The position numbers and the translations under genes were made by a program. Below the pieces are notes generated by a model, which had not been told where the DNA came from, searched no databases, and saw only the letters and a list, made by a program, of their open reading frames with translations. Below, piece by piece: positions 35,440-44,979 of a DNA stretch of 64,000 nt (positions are counted from its first letter, which is position 1; each line of letters opens with the position of its first letter). This stretch comes from Pelagicoccus sp. SDUM812005 (GTDB taxonomy: Bacteria; Verrucomicrobiota; Verrucomicrobiia; Opitutales; Opitutaceae): the NCBI RefSeq assembly GCF_031127875.1, contig NZ_JARXIA010000005.1:186001-250000 (forward strand), given 5' to 3'.

Positions 35440-35958
35440 TCAATTGCGGGCCGGAGACAAGGCTCGCTTTCTCGGCGCGGCGGCCTCATCGACGGGCATC
35501 ATCCCCATCGGCCGCCGGGCTGAAGCAGCGGGCGATTCCACGCCCTTACCCTTCCAGTCCTTGTCCAGCTCGCTTCTCAGCTCCGCGATCTTCTCGTCGC
35601 ACATCCCATGGGAAACCGCGTAGCCGAGCTGGTCGCCCAGGAATTCGCGCAAGGAAACCCAACGCCCGTCCACCTTGACCTGATGGGTCCAGGCGCAAAC
35701 CACCACCATGTCACGCATCGCGTTGGATTTGCCCAGATAATGGAGCGTGATCCAAATGCTGAAAACGCCCACCAAACCGACCAGGCAGGCAGAAACGTAG
35801 GCTGAGTAGAGCGAGACATTCGTCTTCACCCCGCCAATGCTAGCCAGCAGGTCGTAGCGCTGGTTCGCAAAGATGAAGGTGATGATCAACAGGAAGGAGA
35901 GAGCCTGCCCGGATACGATCGCAATTTGAGTGCGGTTGAGAGAGTGAAGCTTCGGCAT
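35440..35958 (-). CDS. Two-helix membrane protein, function unknown
   Basis: 172 residues from ATG 35958. Two hydrophobic helices at about 11-31 and 51-74 are followed by a cytoplasmic-looking domain of about 50 residues with the pattern VVVCAWTHQVKVDGRWVSL and EFLGDQLGYAVSHG, and a basic, Ala/Pro-rich tail. The V-C-A-W-T-H and LGY-x-V-S-H-G segments look conserved rather than random, but I recognise no family. It is 106 bases upstream of grpE on the same strand and could share its transcript. A longer frame upstream was not used since it is Cys/Gly-rich and unlike a membrane protein start. Confidence 0.65.
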   Translation of the reverse strand: MPKLHSLNRTQIAIVSGQALSFLLIITFIFANQRYDLLASIGGVKTNVSLYSAYVSACLVGLVGVFSIWITLHYLGKSNAMRDMVVVCAWTHQVKVDGRWVSLREFLGDQLGYAVSHGMCDEKIAELRSELDKDWKGKGVESPAASARRPMGMMPVDEAAAPRKRALSPARN

Positions 35959-36163
35959 GATCTGATAGCTGCCCGGTTCGCAAGCAGCGCACAGCGACCC
36001 GCATCGCCCACTTTTACTGGATCCTTTGACGCTCCGCCCAAAACCGCGTAGCAAACCGCAGATCTCCGGCTCCTCACGCGCATAGCCTTCCCTATGGGAT
36101 CCCGAGAAGGCACCTCCCTACCCCTTGGGGTGGATGCGATACGCTTTGGGTAACGGCGCGAAA

Positions 36164-36808
36164 CTACGGAACCGGCAGGGCCCCAACGCCACGGGCCAGC
36201 TCGAACAGCGGCCCAAAAAGATCGCGGGACTGCTCCAAGTCCGCCCGCTCCGAGTCGAGCATCGCCCGGATCCCATGGCGCGAGGGGATGATCTTGCTGT
36301 TGTCCACGAACACGACCTCGTCGACCACTAGCCTTACCTTCTCGGCGAAAAACGGCAGCTGGGCGCCGGTAGCCGGATCCGCAAAAAGGCGGCTCGCGAA
36401 AACGTCCAAATTCAAGCGGCCGTTTTCGTTCACGACCAGAGTGGCCCGCGAGATATGCATTTCCAGCTCGTAGAGCCAGATCTCGCCTCGCCCCAGCGAC
36501 GACAAGCTCGCGCTGCCCTTGATGCTCTCGATCTCCAGCATTGCATCGCCGCCTCCATAGGCTCCGGGATTGCCGATGGTCAGCTTCTTGCCATCGATCG
36601 AGAGCCCACCGACCGGATTTATGGCCATGGACTCGGCCTCGGCCGGAAATCCGGTCCGGGCCTCGATCTCCAGCTGCACCGCGTCCGGCATCAGCAGCAT
36701 CCAGCCCAACACGCCGCCGGCGCTAAGCACCGTCAGCAAGGCCAAAGCGGACTTCAGCACGCCACCGCGCTTGCTACGAAGCGACCTGCGAAAACGTTTT
36801 CTATACAT
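36164..36808 (-). CDS. AsmA-like membrane-anchored periplasmic protein
   Basis: 214 residues. A very basic N-terminus (YRKRFRRSLRSKRGG) and one membrane helix at about 19-40 lead into a periplasmic beta domain that resembles the N-terminal part of AsmA-family proteins: NPVGGLSIDGKKLTIGNPG, the turn LSSLGRGEIWLYELEMHIS, then LVVNENGRLNLD. AsmA-type proteins are implicated in lipid transport between the membranes; this one holds only a single short repeat. An upstream TTG would add four residues. No operon partner is evident. Confidence 0.62.
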   Translation of the reverse strand: MYRKRFRRSLRSKRGGVLKSALALLTVLSAGGVLGWMLLMPDAVQLEIEARTGFPAEAESMAINPVGGLSIDGKKLTIGNPGAYGGGDAMLEIESIKGSASLSSLGRGEIWLYELEMHISRATLVVNENGRLNLDVFASRLFADPATGAQLPFFAEKVRLVVDEVVFVDNSKIIPSRHGIRAMLDSERADLEQSRDLFGPLFELARGVGALPVP

Positions 36809-36905
36809 GAGCGTATGCAATAACCACCCGATCTACGATTGCCGCAATCCTCGACGAACGATCAGGGAGAAACTGAGCCATCTGCGGTGAAAAGAAAAAG
36901 GCGAC

Positions 36906-37850
36906 CTAAACGAAACGCTCGGTCACCAAGAAGGCCGCGCCCGCTTCGCCCTTGATTTCCCAGGCCGTATCGGCGGTGAGCAAAACGTTGTCGCCGCGCG
37001 AAACCTCTACCCCATTGGCCAAGACCTTGCCGTCGACTGGGCTAAGCAAGCGACCTTCTCCAGCTGGGATCTGAACCGCGGGCTGGCTCGCGCTGAGCGT
37101 GTACTTCACCAAGCGAAATTCCTTGCAGTCCGCCAGCACGACCGCGTCGCCCTCGGACTTCATGGCGCTCGGCTCGAAATCGTTCCACTCGATGCTGGCG
37201 AGCGACTCCTCGATGTGCAGCTGGCGAGGAGCGCCGTCCAGTCCCACGCGACCCCAGTCGTAAACGCGATAGGTCGTGTCCGAGTTCTGCTGGATCTCCA
37301 GGATCAGATTTCCCGCGTCGATCGCATGCAAGCGACCGCTCTCTACCAAAATCGAATCGCCCGGCTGCACTGGAAAACGATGGATGCACTCCTCCAAGGA
37401 ATTGTCCTTCAAGCGGCGCTCGAACTCCTCGCGCGTGGCCCCGTTCTTCAAGCCCACGATGAGCGACGAGTCCGGCTTGCAGTCCGCGATGTACCAATTC
37501 TCCGTCTTGGGCTCGCCCTTGAGCTGGGGCGCCACCGACGCCGGCGGATGCACCTGCAGGCTCAACCGGTCCGCGCAATCGAGCCACTTCACCAATATCG
37601 GAAAGGGCCGCTGCGGATCGTAACCTTCTCCCATAACCGCTGTCGCATGCTCGGATATGAGCTCCCGAATCGTCTTCCCCGCGTACTCGCCGCTGGCCAC
37701 TACCGACTGGGCTTCCGGCCGGTCGACCACTTCCCAGGCCTCCCCGATGACTTTGCCCTCGGGCAAGTCCCGCCCCAGAGCCTCGCTCAGGTTTCGGGCG
37801 CCCCAGACGCGTTCTTGATAGATCGGTTTGAAGAAAATCGGTGCTGACAT
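36906..37850 (-). CDS. manA: Mannose-6-phosphate isomerase
   Basis: 314 residues, the short class of type I phosphomannose isomerases (as in Bacillus ManA/Pmi). Zinc ligands are visible: Q99 and H101 in LSLQVHPP, E117 in PKTENWY, and H175 in ESGRLHAI. It interconverts mannose-6-phosphate and fructose-6-phosphate, which would supply GDP-mannose for envelope glycans such as those of the 1-23 kb locus. The single gene lies on the minus strand between an AsmA-like gene and the divergent ftsK. Confidence 0.95.
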   Translation of the reverse strand: MSAPIFFKPIYQERVWGARNLSEALGRDLPEGKVIGEAWEVVDRPEAQSVVASGEYAGKTIRELISEHATAVMGEGYDPQRPFPILVKWLDCADRLSLQVHPPASVAPQLKGEPKTENWYIADCKPDSSLIVGLKNGATREEFERRLKDNSLEECIHRFPVQPGDSILVESGRLHAIDAGNLILEIQQNSDTTYRVYDWGRVGLDGAPRQLHIEESLASIEWNDFEPSAMKSEGDAVVLADCKEFRLVKYTLSASQPAVQIPAGEGRLLSPVDGKVLANGVEVSRGDNVLLTADTAWEIKGEAGAAFLVTERFV

Positions 37851-38131
37851 GATAAAAGGTGGTTTAGCTCAAAACCAAAGCCCCGCCCTCACCGCAAAAC
37901 AAGCAGTAAATCCCTCCAGACCAACAAAGTCCCAACAAGCTGCCCACATTCTCAATTTCGCTCGCGTCTTTCTCGAGAATCCCCATCCCAGCCCCCTTCC
38001 AGCCAATCCAACGGATGCTCCGCCTTGCGAAGAGTTTAATTGCAAAGCCGAACCAATCCCATCTTCTCGACTCTATTAAACAAGACTAGCGCCAGCCTTC
38101 GGCCCGACACTATCCTCCCTCTTTCTTTCCA

Positions 38132-40600
38132 ATGGCGAAAAAGCGACCTTCGACCAAAGAACCCGAATCCGACATCAAGCAAGCGAGCATGAAAAGCCGC
38201 TTCATCTGGGCTGGCCTGTGCTTCCTCATCGCCGTGCTGCTCGCCCTCGCCCTCGGAGACTACACCCCCTACCAAGTCTCCATCGGACGCTCCGTCGGCT
38301 CCACCAACCCGAACGAAAACAACATGGTCGGCATCCTCGGAGCCGAAGCTTCCGAGCTACTCATCGCCGCCTTCGGACGCATGTCCTGGTTCGTCCCGCT
38401 CTTCGTCGGCTGGCTGGGCGGCGCCTTCCTGGCCCGCGACCGCCGCAACAAACTCATCCTCTCCGGCGTCATGCTGGTGGCCATGATCACCGGCTCCGGC
38501 CTCTTCACCGCCACCGGCACCACCTTCGCGAACCCCGAAGTCTACGTCACCGGCGCCGGCGGAGCCGTGGGCAACCTGCTTTACAACAACCTCCTGCACG
38601 TCTACCTCGGCACCGTCGGCTCCGCCGTCATCCTCGGAGCCATCTACCTGGCTTGCCTGACCATGATCGTCTTCCCGAGCCTGCCGGAATCGGGCGAATT
38701 CTTCCGCCACTCCTTCGCCGAATGGCGCGAACGCCGAGCCGCCGCCGCAGAGGAACGCCGCGAAGCCAAACGCCTCGCCAAGCTAGCCGCCCAAGAGGAA
38801 AAGCAACGCCTCAAGGAAGAGAAGGCCGAAGCCAAGCGCCTCGCCCAAGAGGAAAAGGAAGCCACCAAGGCCCTCATCCGCGAAGCCAAGGGCAAGAGGG
38901 CAGCCGAACCGGAAATCGATCCGGAACCCAAGATCAAAGTCAACATTCCGAGCCGCAAGAAAGCCGCCCCAGCTCCCGAGCCCGAAGAAGAGGAACCCAA
39001 GAAAAAAACCTTGGGCGAAGTCCTCAAGATCGTCGCCCCCGAAAAGACCAAGAAAGCCCGCACCGCCACCCTGCCCGTGGCCTCCGGCAACTACACCTTC
39101 CCCAAGCTCGACCTGCTCGCCGAACTGGAAGCCCCAGACGGCGCCAATTCGGAAGAGGAGCACACCGAAAACGCGGAACGCCTCAAGCAGACCCTCAAGG
39201 AATTCGGGGTCGACGTCACCATGGGCGAAATCCACATCGGCCCCGTCATCACCCGCTATGAGGTCTACCCGGCGCCCGGCGTGCGCGTGGAGAAAATTTC
39301 CAACCTGGACAAGAACATCGCCCTTGGCATGCGGGCCGTCTCCGTCCGTATCCTCGCCCCCGTACCCGGCAAGGGCTGCGTTGGCATCGAAGTGCCGAAC
39401 CAAGTCCCCATGCCGGTCGGCATCCGCGAAATCCTCGAGTCCGAGGACTGGGTCAAATCCAAGGCGGAAATCCCCATCGCCCTCGGTCGCGACGTTTCCG
39501 GCAAGCCGATCATCTCCGACCTTACCAAGATGCCTCACCTCCTCATCGCGGGTGCCACCGGCGCGGGTAAGACGGTCTGCATCAACGCCATCATCACCTC
39601 CCTGCTCTTCCACTCCAGCCCCGAGAACCTCCGCTTCATCATGGTCGACCCTAAGATCGTGGAAATGAAGGTCTTCAACTCCCTCCCGCACATGCTCATT
39701 CCGGTCGTCACCGACCCGAAAAAAGTGCCGGGCGCCCTCAAGTGGCTGCTCAACGAGATGGAATCCCGCTACGAAATGTTCGCCAAGGTCGGCGTGCGCA
39801 ACATCGCCGGCTTCAACGGCCGCAAGAAGCCGGAAAAGGAAAAGACCGAAGACGAAAAGTTCGAAGAGCAAATCCAGGAGGAGCTGGAAATCCGTGTCCC
39901 CCGCGACGAAGGCGTGCTGGACGAAATCCCCGAAAAGCTCCCCTACATCGTCTGCATCGTGGACGAGCTGGCCGACCTCATGATGGTCGCCCCCGCCGAC
40001 ATCGAAACCGGCATCGCCCGCCTCGCCCAGCTGGCCCGCGCCGCCGGCATCCACCTCGTGCTCGCCACCCAGCGCCCCTCCGTCAACGTCATCACCGGCG
40101 TCATCAAGGCCAACTTGCCCTGCCGTATCTCCTTCCAGGTTTCTTCCAAGATCGACTCCCGCACCATCCTCGACGGCGGTGGAGCGGAACAGCTTATCGG
40201 CCGCGGCGACATGCTATTCTCCCCTCCCGGCTCCTCCCGCCTCGTACGTTCCCAAGGCGCCTTCGTCTCCGACGAGGAGATCGCCGACATCGTGGAATTC
40301 CTCAAGGCCAACGGCCCGCCCAAGTTCGCCGAAGAAGTGCAGAAACAAATCGAAGCTGGCGACGAAATGGATCTCGGCGGCGGCGGTGAAGGCGGCGAAG
40401 ACGGCGACGAACTCTTCAACAAAGCCATCGACGTGCTTCGCTCCACCAAGCGCGCTTCCACCTCCATGCTCCAGCGCCGCCTGCGGATCGGCTACAACCG
40501 TGCCGCCAACCTCATGGACCAACTGGAAGACCGCGGCATCGTCGGCCCCGAAAACGGCTCCAGCCCCCGCGAAATCCTCGTCGACCTCGACTCGATGTAA
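38132..40600 (+). CDS. ftsK: DNA translocase FtsK/SpoIIIE
   Basis: 822 residues. Four or so N-terminal membrane helices (about 29-190), a charged Lys/Glu/Ala-rich linker (200-310), the alpha/beta motor with Walker A GATGAGKT at 474-481 and Walker B CIVDELADLMM near 610, the ATQRPSVNVITG motif, and a C-terminal gamma winged-helix domain (STSMLQRRLRIGYNRAANL) that reads KOPS-like DNA polarity signals. It pumps chromosomal DNA at the septum and activates XerCD. The motor contains a charged insertion (KPEKEKTEDEKFEEQ near 570) seen in several other bacterial phyla. Confidence 0.96.
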   Translation: MAKKRPSTKEPESDIKQASMKSRFIWAGLCFLIAVLLALALGDYTPYQVSIGRSVGSTNPNENNMVGILGAEASELLIAAFGRMSWFVPLFVGWLGGAFLARDRRNKLILSGVMLVAMITGSGLFTATGTTFANPEVYVTGAGGAVGNLLYNNLLHVYLGTVGSAVILGAIYLACLTMIVFPSLPESGEFFRHSFAEWRERRAAAAEERREAKRLAKLAAQEEKQRLKEEKAEAKRLAQEEKEATKALIREAKGKRAAEPEIDPEPKIKVNIPSRKKAAPAPEPEEEEPKKKTLGEVLKIVAPEKTKKARTATLPVASGNYTFPKLDLLAELEAPDGANSEEEHTENAERLKQTLKEFGVDVTMGEIHIGPVITRYEVYPAPGVRVEKISNLDKNIALGMRAVSVRILAPVPGKGCVGIEVPNQVPMPVGIREILESEDWVKSKAEIPIALGRDVSGKPIISDLTKMPHLLIAGATGAGKTVCINAIITSLLFHSSPENLRFIMVDPKIVEMKVFNSLPHMLIPVVTDPKKVPGALKWLLNEMESRYEMFAKVGVRNIAGFNGRKKPEKEKTEDEKFEEQIQEELEIRVPRDEGVLDEIPEKLPYIVCIVDELADLMMVAPADIETGIARLAQLARAAGIHLVLATQRPSVNVITGVIKANLPCRISFQVSSKIDSRTILDGGGAEQLIGRGDMLFSPPGSSRLVRSQGAFVSDEEIADIVEFLKANGPPKFAEEVQKQIEAGDEMDLGGGGEGGEDGDELFNKAIDVLRSTKRASTSMLQRRLRIGYNRAANLMDQLEDRGIVGPENGSSPREILVDLDSM

Positions 40601-40609
40601 GGAACGACA

Positions 40610-40642
40610 CGTATTTCTGTCAGAGCCGTCGACAGAAATACG
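40610..40642 (+). terminator. Long hairpin just after ftsK, possible terminator
   Basis: A perfect 12-bp stem (cgtatttctgtc / gacagaaatacg) with a 9-base loop starts nine bases after the ftsK stop. It lacks a downstream T-run and is AT-rich, so it may be a mRNA 3'-end stabiliser instead of a true intrinsic terminator. Confidence 0.45.
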
Positions 40643-40825
40643 GGACCTCACTTAATCGATTTAAACCCCTTATAATAAACAACCTACAACAGAACACAAG
40701 TAATGACCTCTAGGATCCGTCAGCTACGCTTACACTTCCACGACAAGGTCAGAAAGAACCCAAAACAACACAACCTACTGTAGATAAACACCTTAAAACA
40801 AAACTAAACAAGAGTCGCCCCCTGA

Positions 40826-40841
40826 TGGCGCAGAGCCTGCA
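40826..40841 (+). promoter_or_regulatory. Candidate sigma-54 promoter of the second sorting-tagged gene
   Basis: TGGCGCAGAGCCTGCA matches the -24/-12 consensus at TGGC, the second C, and TGCA, with correct GG-to-GC spacing. It ends 51 bases before the ATG at 40893. A related site precedes the sorting-tagged gene at 5079. Confidence 0.58.
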
Positions 40842-40892
40842 ACTACGAACTGTCTCTAATCCAATCACCATCATACCTTATATTTTCGACTC

Positions 40893-41468
40893 ATGAAAAA
40901 AACTATCATCACCCTCTTCGCAGCTCTGACTGCGACGGTCGCGGCCAACGCGATTGCGATAAATATCGATGATCGCTTAGTAGGAATCTACGGCAGAGAA
41001 TACGACACAAGGGCCATTCCCAACGGTCATAAGGTCAAGGCAACCGGTAACGAACACTTGGACGAGCTGGTAACCATGCTTGGACTTTACAATACGACCA
41101 GCACTCAGATTGGCTATAGCATCGGAACTTTGGCGAGCGGTTCTGCAGTTCCAGCGCCTCTCCTTCCGGTTCCCACCACCCATTTCCTGCAAGCCAGCAG
41201 CGGCCCTGGAACTCCCACCCTCACTACCGTCCTTCCCAACATCGGCTCCCTCTATCTCGGCCTCAAGTCGGCGAACGAAGTAGCATTCTACTATCTCGGC
41301 GGCCTCTCAGCAGGGACTGAAATCACCGTAACGAACGCAAATGATTCCAAGGACATCTCCAACTGGTCCTACTACGGAACAGCTCTAGTCCCCGATTCCG
41401 GCACAACCCTCGCTCTCCTCGGAGCAGCTCTCTTCGGACTCATCGGCTTCCGTCGCTTCAAGAAGTAA
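40893..41468 (+). CDS. Secreted protein with VPDSG-type C-terminal sorting tail
   Basis: 191 residues: Sec signal peptide (KKTIITLFAALTATVAA, cleavage near ANA), a beta-rich body without enzymatic motifs, and the tail VPDSGTTLALL, a hydrophobic helix and RRFKK, a textbook VPDSG-CTERM signal. Exosortase processing at the inner membrane and delivery to the surface are expected. The body is unrelated to that of the first sorting-tagged protein at 5079-5609, but the promoter type is shared. It is monocistronic, with a terminator at 41495-41521. Confidence 0.88.
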   Translation: MKKTIITLFAALTATVAANAIAINIDDRLVGIYGREYDTRAIPNGHKVKATGNEHLDELVTMLGLYNTTSTQIGYSIGTLASGSAVPAPLLPVPTTHFLQASSGPGTPTLTTVLPNIGSLYLGLKSANEVAFYYLGGLSAGTEITVTNANDSKDISNWSYYGTALVPDSGTTLALLGAALFGLIGFRRFKK

Positions 41469-41494
41469 GCGAAGCGCAAACAAGCTTTCCAAAG

Positions 41495-41521
41495 AGCCAA
41501 GCGTCACGCTTGGCTTTTTTT
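41495..41521 (+). terminator. Terminator of the VPDSG-tagged gene
   Basis: Stem agccaagcg / cgcttggct with a 3-base loop (tca), followed by T6-7. Confidence 0.93.
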
Positions 41522-41578
41522 CGTGCGTTCGGCCTCCGCTATCCGAGGCTCCCGCCCCTCGCGAATCGCTTCCGCCTC

Positions 41579-44500
41579 TCACTCCCCTGCCGCAAAAACG
41601 TACAGCGGCCCCTCGCTGATCGCTACCAGTAATTCGCAGCGTCCATCTCCGTCGAGGTCCGACCAGACCAAGCGCCGCGCAGCGCCCTTCTCGATCGACA
41701 CCCCCGAGCGCCCGGGAAGCTCGCAGCGAAAAACTCCTTTCCCGTCGTTGATCAACAGTAGAACGAAACTCGATTCCGGAAGCACCGAGGCCACCGGCTG
41801 CGGCGAGAGCGATTGCAAAATCGCCGCCACATCGACATCACCGTCGCCATCGAAATCCGCCGCCAACAAGTCGATCGCCGTTCCCGCTTGAGCGAGCGCC
41901 GGCAGTCGCTCCCGCCGAAACCCGCCCGTCTCGTCCTGCAGCAACAAGAGCGAACGCCGCTCCGTAAATTCGTAGCGATCGTAAGCCTCCAAAACCTCCT
42001 CCCCAAACGCCTCCCCCACGCTCATCTTCGCATACTCCGCATAGGCTCCGGTCCGCTTCGCGATTTCCGGAAAATCCAACTGGTGAAAGATGCGCGACTC
42101 CCGCGGATACAAAACGCCATCGATCGCTTCCGCTTCGATGTACTTTCCCTGCACCGTCTCCTCACGCGGAGCCCACAAGACAGCCGGCGACTCCTCCGAA
42201 ACCGCATACTTGTTGTTCTCCCCCAGGTTTCCCAAAACGATATCCAGCCGGCCGTCCCCATTGAAATCCGCTACCGCGGCGCTTTTCCAAAGCCCACTCC
42301 CCACTCCCGCAAAGACCTCCGGCCACTCCCGCAATTCGTCCGCCTCCTGCTTCCCGGCCAGGGGCGAAGCATACTCCCGCAGCTGCACCACGTCACGATC
42401 CCCGTCGGCGTCCAAATCCGCCAACACCAGCCGAGCCGTACGACCGCTCTCGGCAAACGCATGCGGCAAGAGCTCCCCCTCCCTCGAGTAGACACGATTG
42501 TCATGGGCCTGCGGATACCAACCTCGAACCGTTCCGCCCGCCAAGAGCATGAGACCGTTTTCCAAACGAACCGCAGCAGACGAAGCCTCCGGCGGCGACT
42601 CAAAATCCGCTCTCTCGAACTCCAGCCCTCCCTGGTTCAAATAGAGCCGATCCGCGTAGTACTCGTCCCCCGCATCGAGCTCGACGCCGCCGCTGGACAC
42701 GAACAAGTCAAGATCGCCATCACCATCGAAATCGAAAGGAACGATCGCGGAATCCTCCGCCAGTTCGTCGTCCTCGAAAACGTCCACCGCTACAGCTCGC
42801 AAAGCCCGACCGCCCTCGTTCCTCAATAGGACCAACGCTTGACCGGTCGCACCGCCCAGCAGCACATCCTTGAAACCATCCCCGTCCAAATCCGCAAGGG
42901 CCATGGCCGGCCCCAATCGATCCTCCGTAAACGGCAACAGCGCCTGCCCGCGACGCACAAAGAAACGATCCTCCAGTCGCTCGCTTTTCGGATCCACCCA
43001 AATGTCCGATCGCTGAAAGCGCGCCTTTTCCTTCGGTCCGTTCTCCGAGCTCGCGAGAACGTCTTCCCGAACCGTATAGCGCTTCCCAAAGGCCAGCCCC
43101 TCCAAGCGCTGCCGCTTGCCCGACGGCCATTCCACCACCAGCGATTTGATCGCGTCGCCTGCAGTGGCCGCGAAGTGCAGAGTCGGATCGTCAACCGACA
43201 TGTATCCACGCATCGACGACAGCTCCCGCGTTTGCGTCCCCGAGCGGGTCTCCAGCCTCACCGTCGCCCCCAGGCCCATTCGATTGCTTTGCACTCCCTC
43301 TAAACGCAAGGCCAGCCGCTGCCCCTCCCCGCTATTGTTTCGATAAACTCCCAGCCCTTCCTTCCAATTGCTGGTAACAAGATCCAAATCGCCATCGAGG
43401 TCGAAGTCCGCAAACGCCGCCGCAAAACTAACGCCCTCCGCGGCCAGCCCCCAAGCTTCGCTTACCTCGGAAAAGCGGAAATCCCCGTCGTTGCGAAACG
43501 CCAGATTCCGCTCCCGCAGCGGCGGACTCGCCTCGAAGACCCGCACCCGCGTCGCCAAGCTCCGCGCCTTCGTCATCTGGTAGGCGAGGTCTCCGTCGTG
43601 AAACGCCCGCGTCATCCCGTTCGCAAAAAAGACGTCCAGCAGCCCATCGTTATCAAGATCCACGAAGCGAGTCGCCCAAGTCCAATCGCTCGCGTGCAAG
43701 CCGGCAAAGCGGCTCACCTCAGCAAAACGCCCATCCCCCAAGGCCGCCCAAACCATGTTCTGCATGTATTGGTTTACACCCGAACGCCGGGCCCCGATCA
43801 ACTTGCCCGAGAGCGGCCCCACCGCTCTATGATAGTACTCGCGGTCGCGAGCCAGCATCTCTGCAGCGATCAAGTCGGCATGCCCGTCGTTGTTCAAATC
43901 CCCAGCATCCACTCCCATCGAGGAATACGGAGCGCTGCCAAGCGCCTCTCGGATCACATCGCTAAACGTACCGTCCTTGTTATTCCGATACAGCTTATCG
44001 ACCGCTTCGAAGTCGTTGGAAACATAGATATCCAGCCAACCGTCTTCGTCGAAATCCCACCATAGCGCCGTATGCCCCTGCCCCTCTCCAGCGATGCCAG
44101 CCTGCTCCGTCACGTCGACGAAGCGCCCCTCGTCATTGCGAAACAACAAGTCCGGCAGCCCGTCCAAGCTCTCCGATCCATGCAGGTAGTTCTGCTGCAG
44201 ATACAAGTCCAGGTCACCATCCCGATCGTAGTCGGCAAACGACGGAGCGTTGGATCCGCCACGGTAGTCGAGCCCCCAATCCGCCGCCCGGTTCTCGAAG
44301 CGTCCGCTTCCATCGTTCACCCACAGCTCGTTAGTCCCCGACACGTAGCAAACGTAGAGATCCAAATCTCCGTCCCCATCGATATCCACCCAAGCCGCGC
44401 CCGTGCCAAAGCCCGTCCCGCCCGCCACGCCCGCCAACGCCGTCACGTCTTCGAACCGGAAATCCCCTCCATTTCGGAAAAGGCCGTTCGGCGAATCCTT

Positions 44501-44791
44501 TCCCACCGCGAACAGATCCGGCAAGCCGTCCCCATCCATGTCCCCCAAGGCTACGCCCGTTCCGATCGAGCCATTGTAGTATTGCTTCCAAAGCTCCCGC
44601 CAGCGCCGCGGATGGTCGAAGCGATTCTCGAACGCGATCCCCGTACGCTCCGTATCCATTCTTTCGAACAACGGCTGGCCCGCCCCGCCACCGCTTGCCG
44701 GCTCCAGGTCCTGCACGGACACGATTTGCCCCATCGATACGGATGGGAAGCAGGTCAAAACGCTCAGGGCTGCAATTCGCTTAAGGGGCAT
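41579..44791 (-). CDS. Large secreted FG-GAP/VCBS repeat protein with UnbV/ASPIC domain
   Basis: 1070 residues with a signal peptide (RIAALSVLTCFPSVSMG). The body is a series of FG-GAP/VCBS beta-propeller blades, each with a calcium-binding DxDxDG loop (DMDGDGLPD, DIDGDGDLD, DYDRDGDLD, DFDEDGWLD, DLNNDGHAD and others). In the middle, around residues 480-570, is the UnbV/ASPIC domain (RMGLGATVRLE, MRGYMSVDD, LVVEWPSGKRQRLEG). Proteins of this CRTAC1-like group are common in Opitutae and Bacteroidetes and are thought to act outside the cell; the substrate or partner is not known. It has no sorting tail. It is transcribed divergently from rodZ. Confidence 0.88.
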   Translation of the reverse strand: MPLKRIAALSVLTCFPSVSMGQIVSVQDLEPASGGGAGQPLFERMDTERTGIAFENRFDHPRRWRELWKQYYNGSIGTGVALGDMDGDGLPDLFAVGKDSPNGLFRNGGDFRFEDVTALAGVAGGTGFGTGAAWVDIDGDGDLDLYVCYVSGTNELWVNDGSGRFENRAADWGLDYRGGSNAPSFADYDRDGDLDLYLQQNYLHGSESLDGLPDLLFRNDEGRFVDVTEQAGIAGEGQGHTALWWDFDEDGWLDIYVSNDFEAVDKLYRNNKDGTFSDVIREALGSAPYSSMGVDAGDLNNDGHADLIAAEMLARDREYYHRAVGPLSGKLIGARRSGVNQYMQNMVWAALGDGRFAEVSRFAGLHASDWTWATRFVDLDNDGLLDVFFANGMTRAFHDGDLAYQMTKARSLATRVRVFEASPPLRERNLAFRNDGDFRFSEVSEAWGLAAEGVSFAAAFADFDLDGDLDLVTSNWKEGLGVYRNNSGEGQRLALRLEGVQSNRMGLGATVRLETRSGTQTRELSSMRGYMSVDDPTLHFAATAGDAIKSLVVEWPSGKRQRLEGLAFGKRYTVREDVLASSENGPKEKARFQRSDIWVDPKSERLEDRFFVRRGQALLPFTEDRLGPAMALADLDGDGFKDVLLGGATGQALVLLRNEGGRALRAVAVDVFEDDELAEDSAIVPFDFDGDGDLDLFVSSGGVELDAGDEYYADRLYLNQGGLEFERADFESPPEASSAAVRLENGLMLLAGGTVRGWYPQAHDNRVYSREGELLPHAFAESGRTARLVLADLDADGDRDVVQLREYASPLAGKQEADELREWPEVFAGVGSGLWKSAAVADFNGDGRLDIVLGNLGENNKYAVSEESPAVLWAPREETVQGKYIEAEAIDGVLYPRESRIFHQLDFPEIAKRTGAYAEYAKMSVGEAFGEEVLEAYDRYEFTERRSLLLLQDETGGFRRERLPALAQAGTAIDLLAADFDGDGDVDVAAILQSLSPQPVASVLPESSFVLLLINDGKGVFRCELPGRSGVSIEKGAARRLVWSDLDGDGRCELLVAISEGPLYVFAAGE

Positions 44792-44979
44792 GGGGTACGC
44801 TCGCGGAGGACAATTCGAGTGGAACCAAGCCCCGCTCCAAGGTACAACCTTTAATTGGACTCACACGAGAACAAGCCTCCCCCAGCCCTGCGCCCATTTC
44901 GCGGCTTCCGCTCGAATTATGCGCTCTCTTCACTCTGGAGGCTTGTTTTACAAAAAATTCCGTTTAAACACAGAAACTG

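Noticed and set aside
38783-40054. Long open frame antisense to ftsK
   Set aside because: His/Asp/Gly-rich mirror of a biased gene with no recognisable features.
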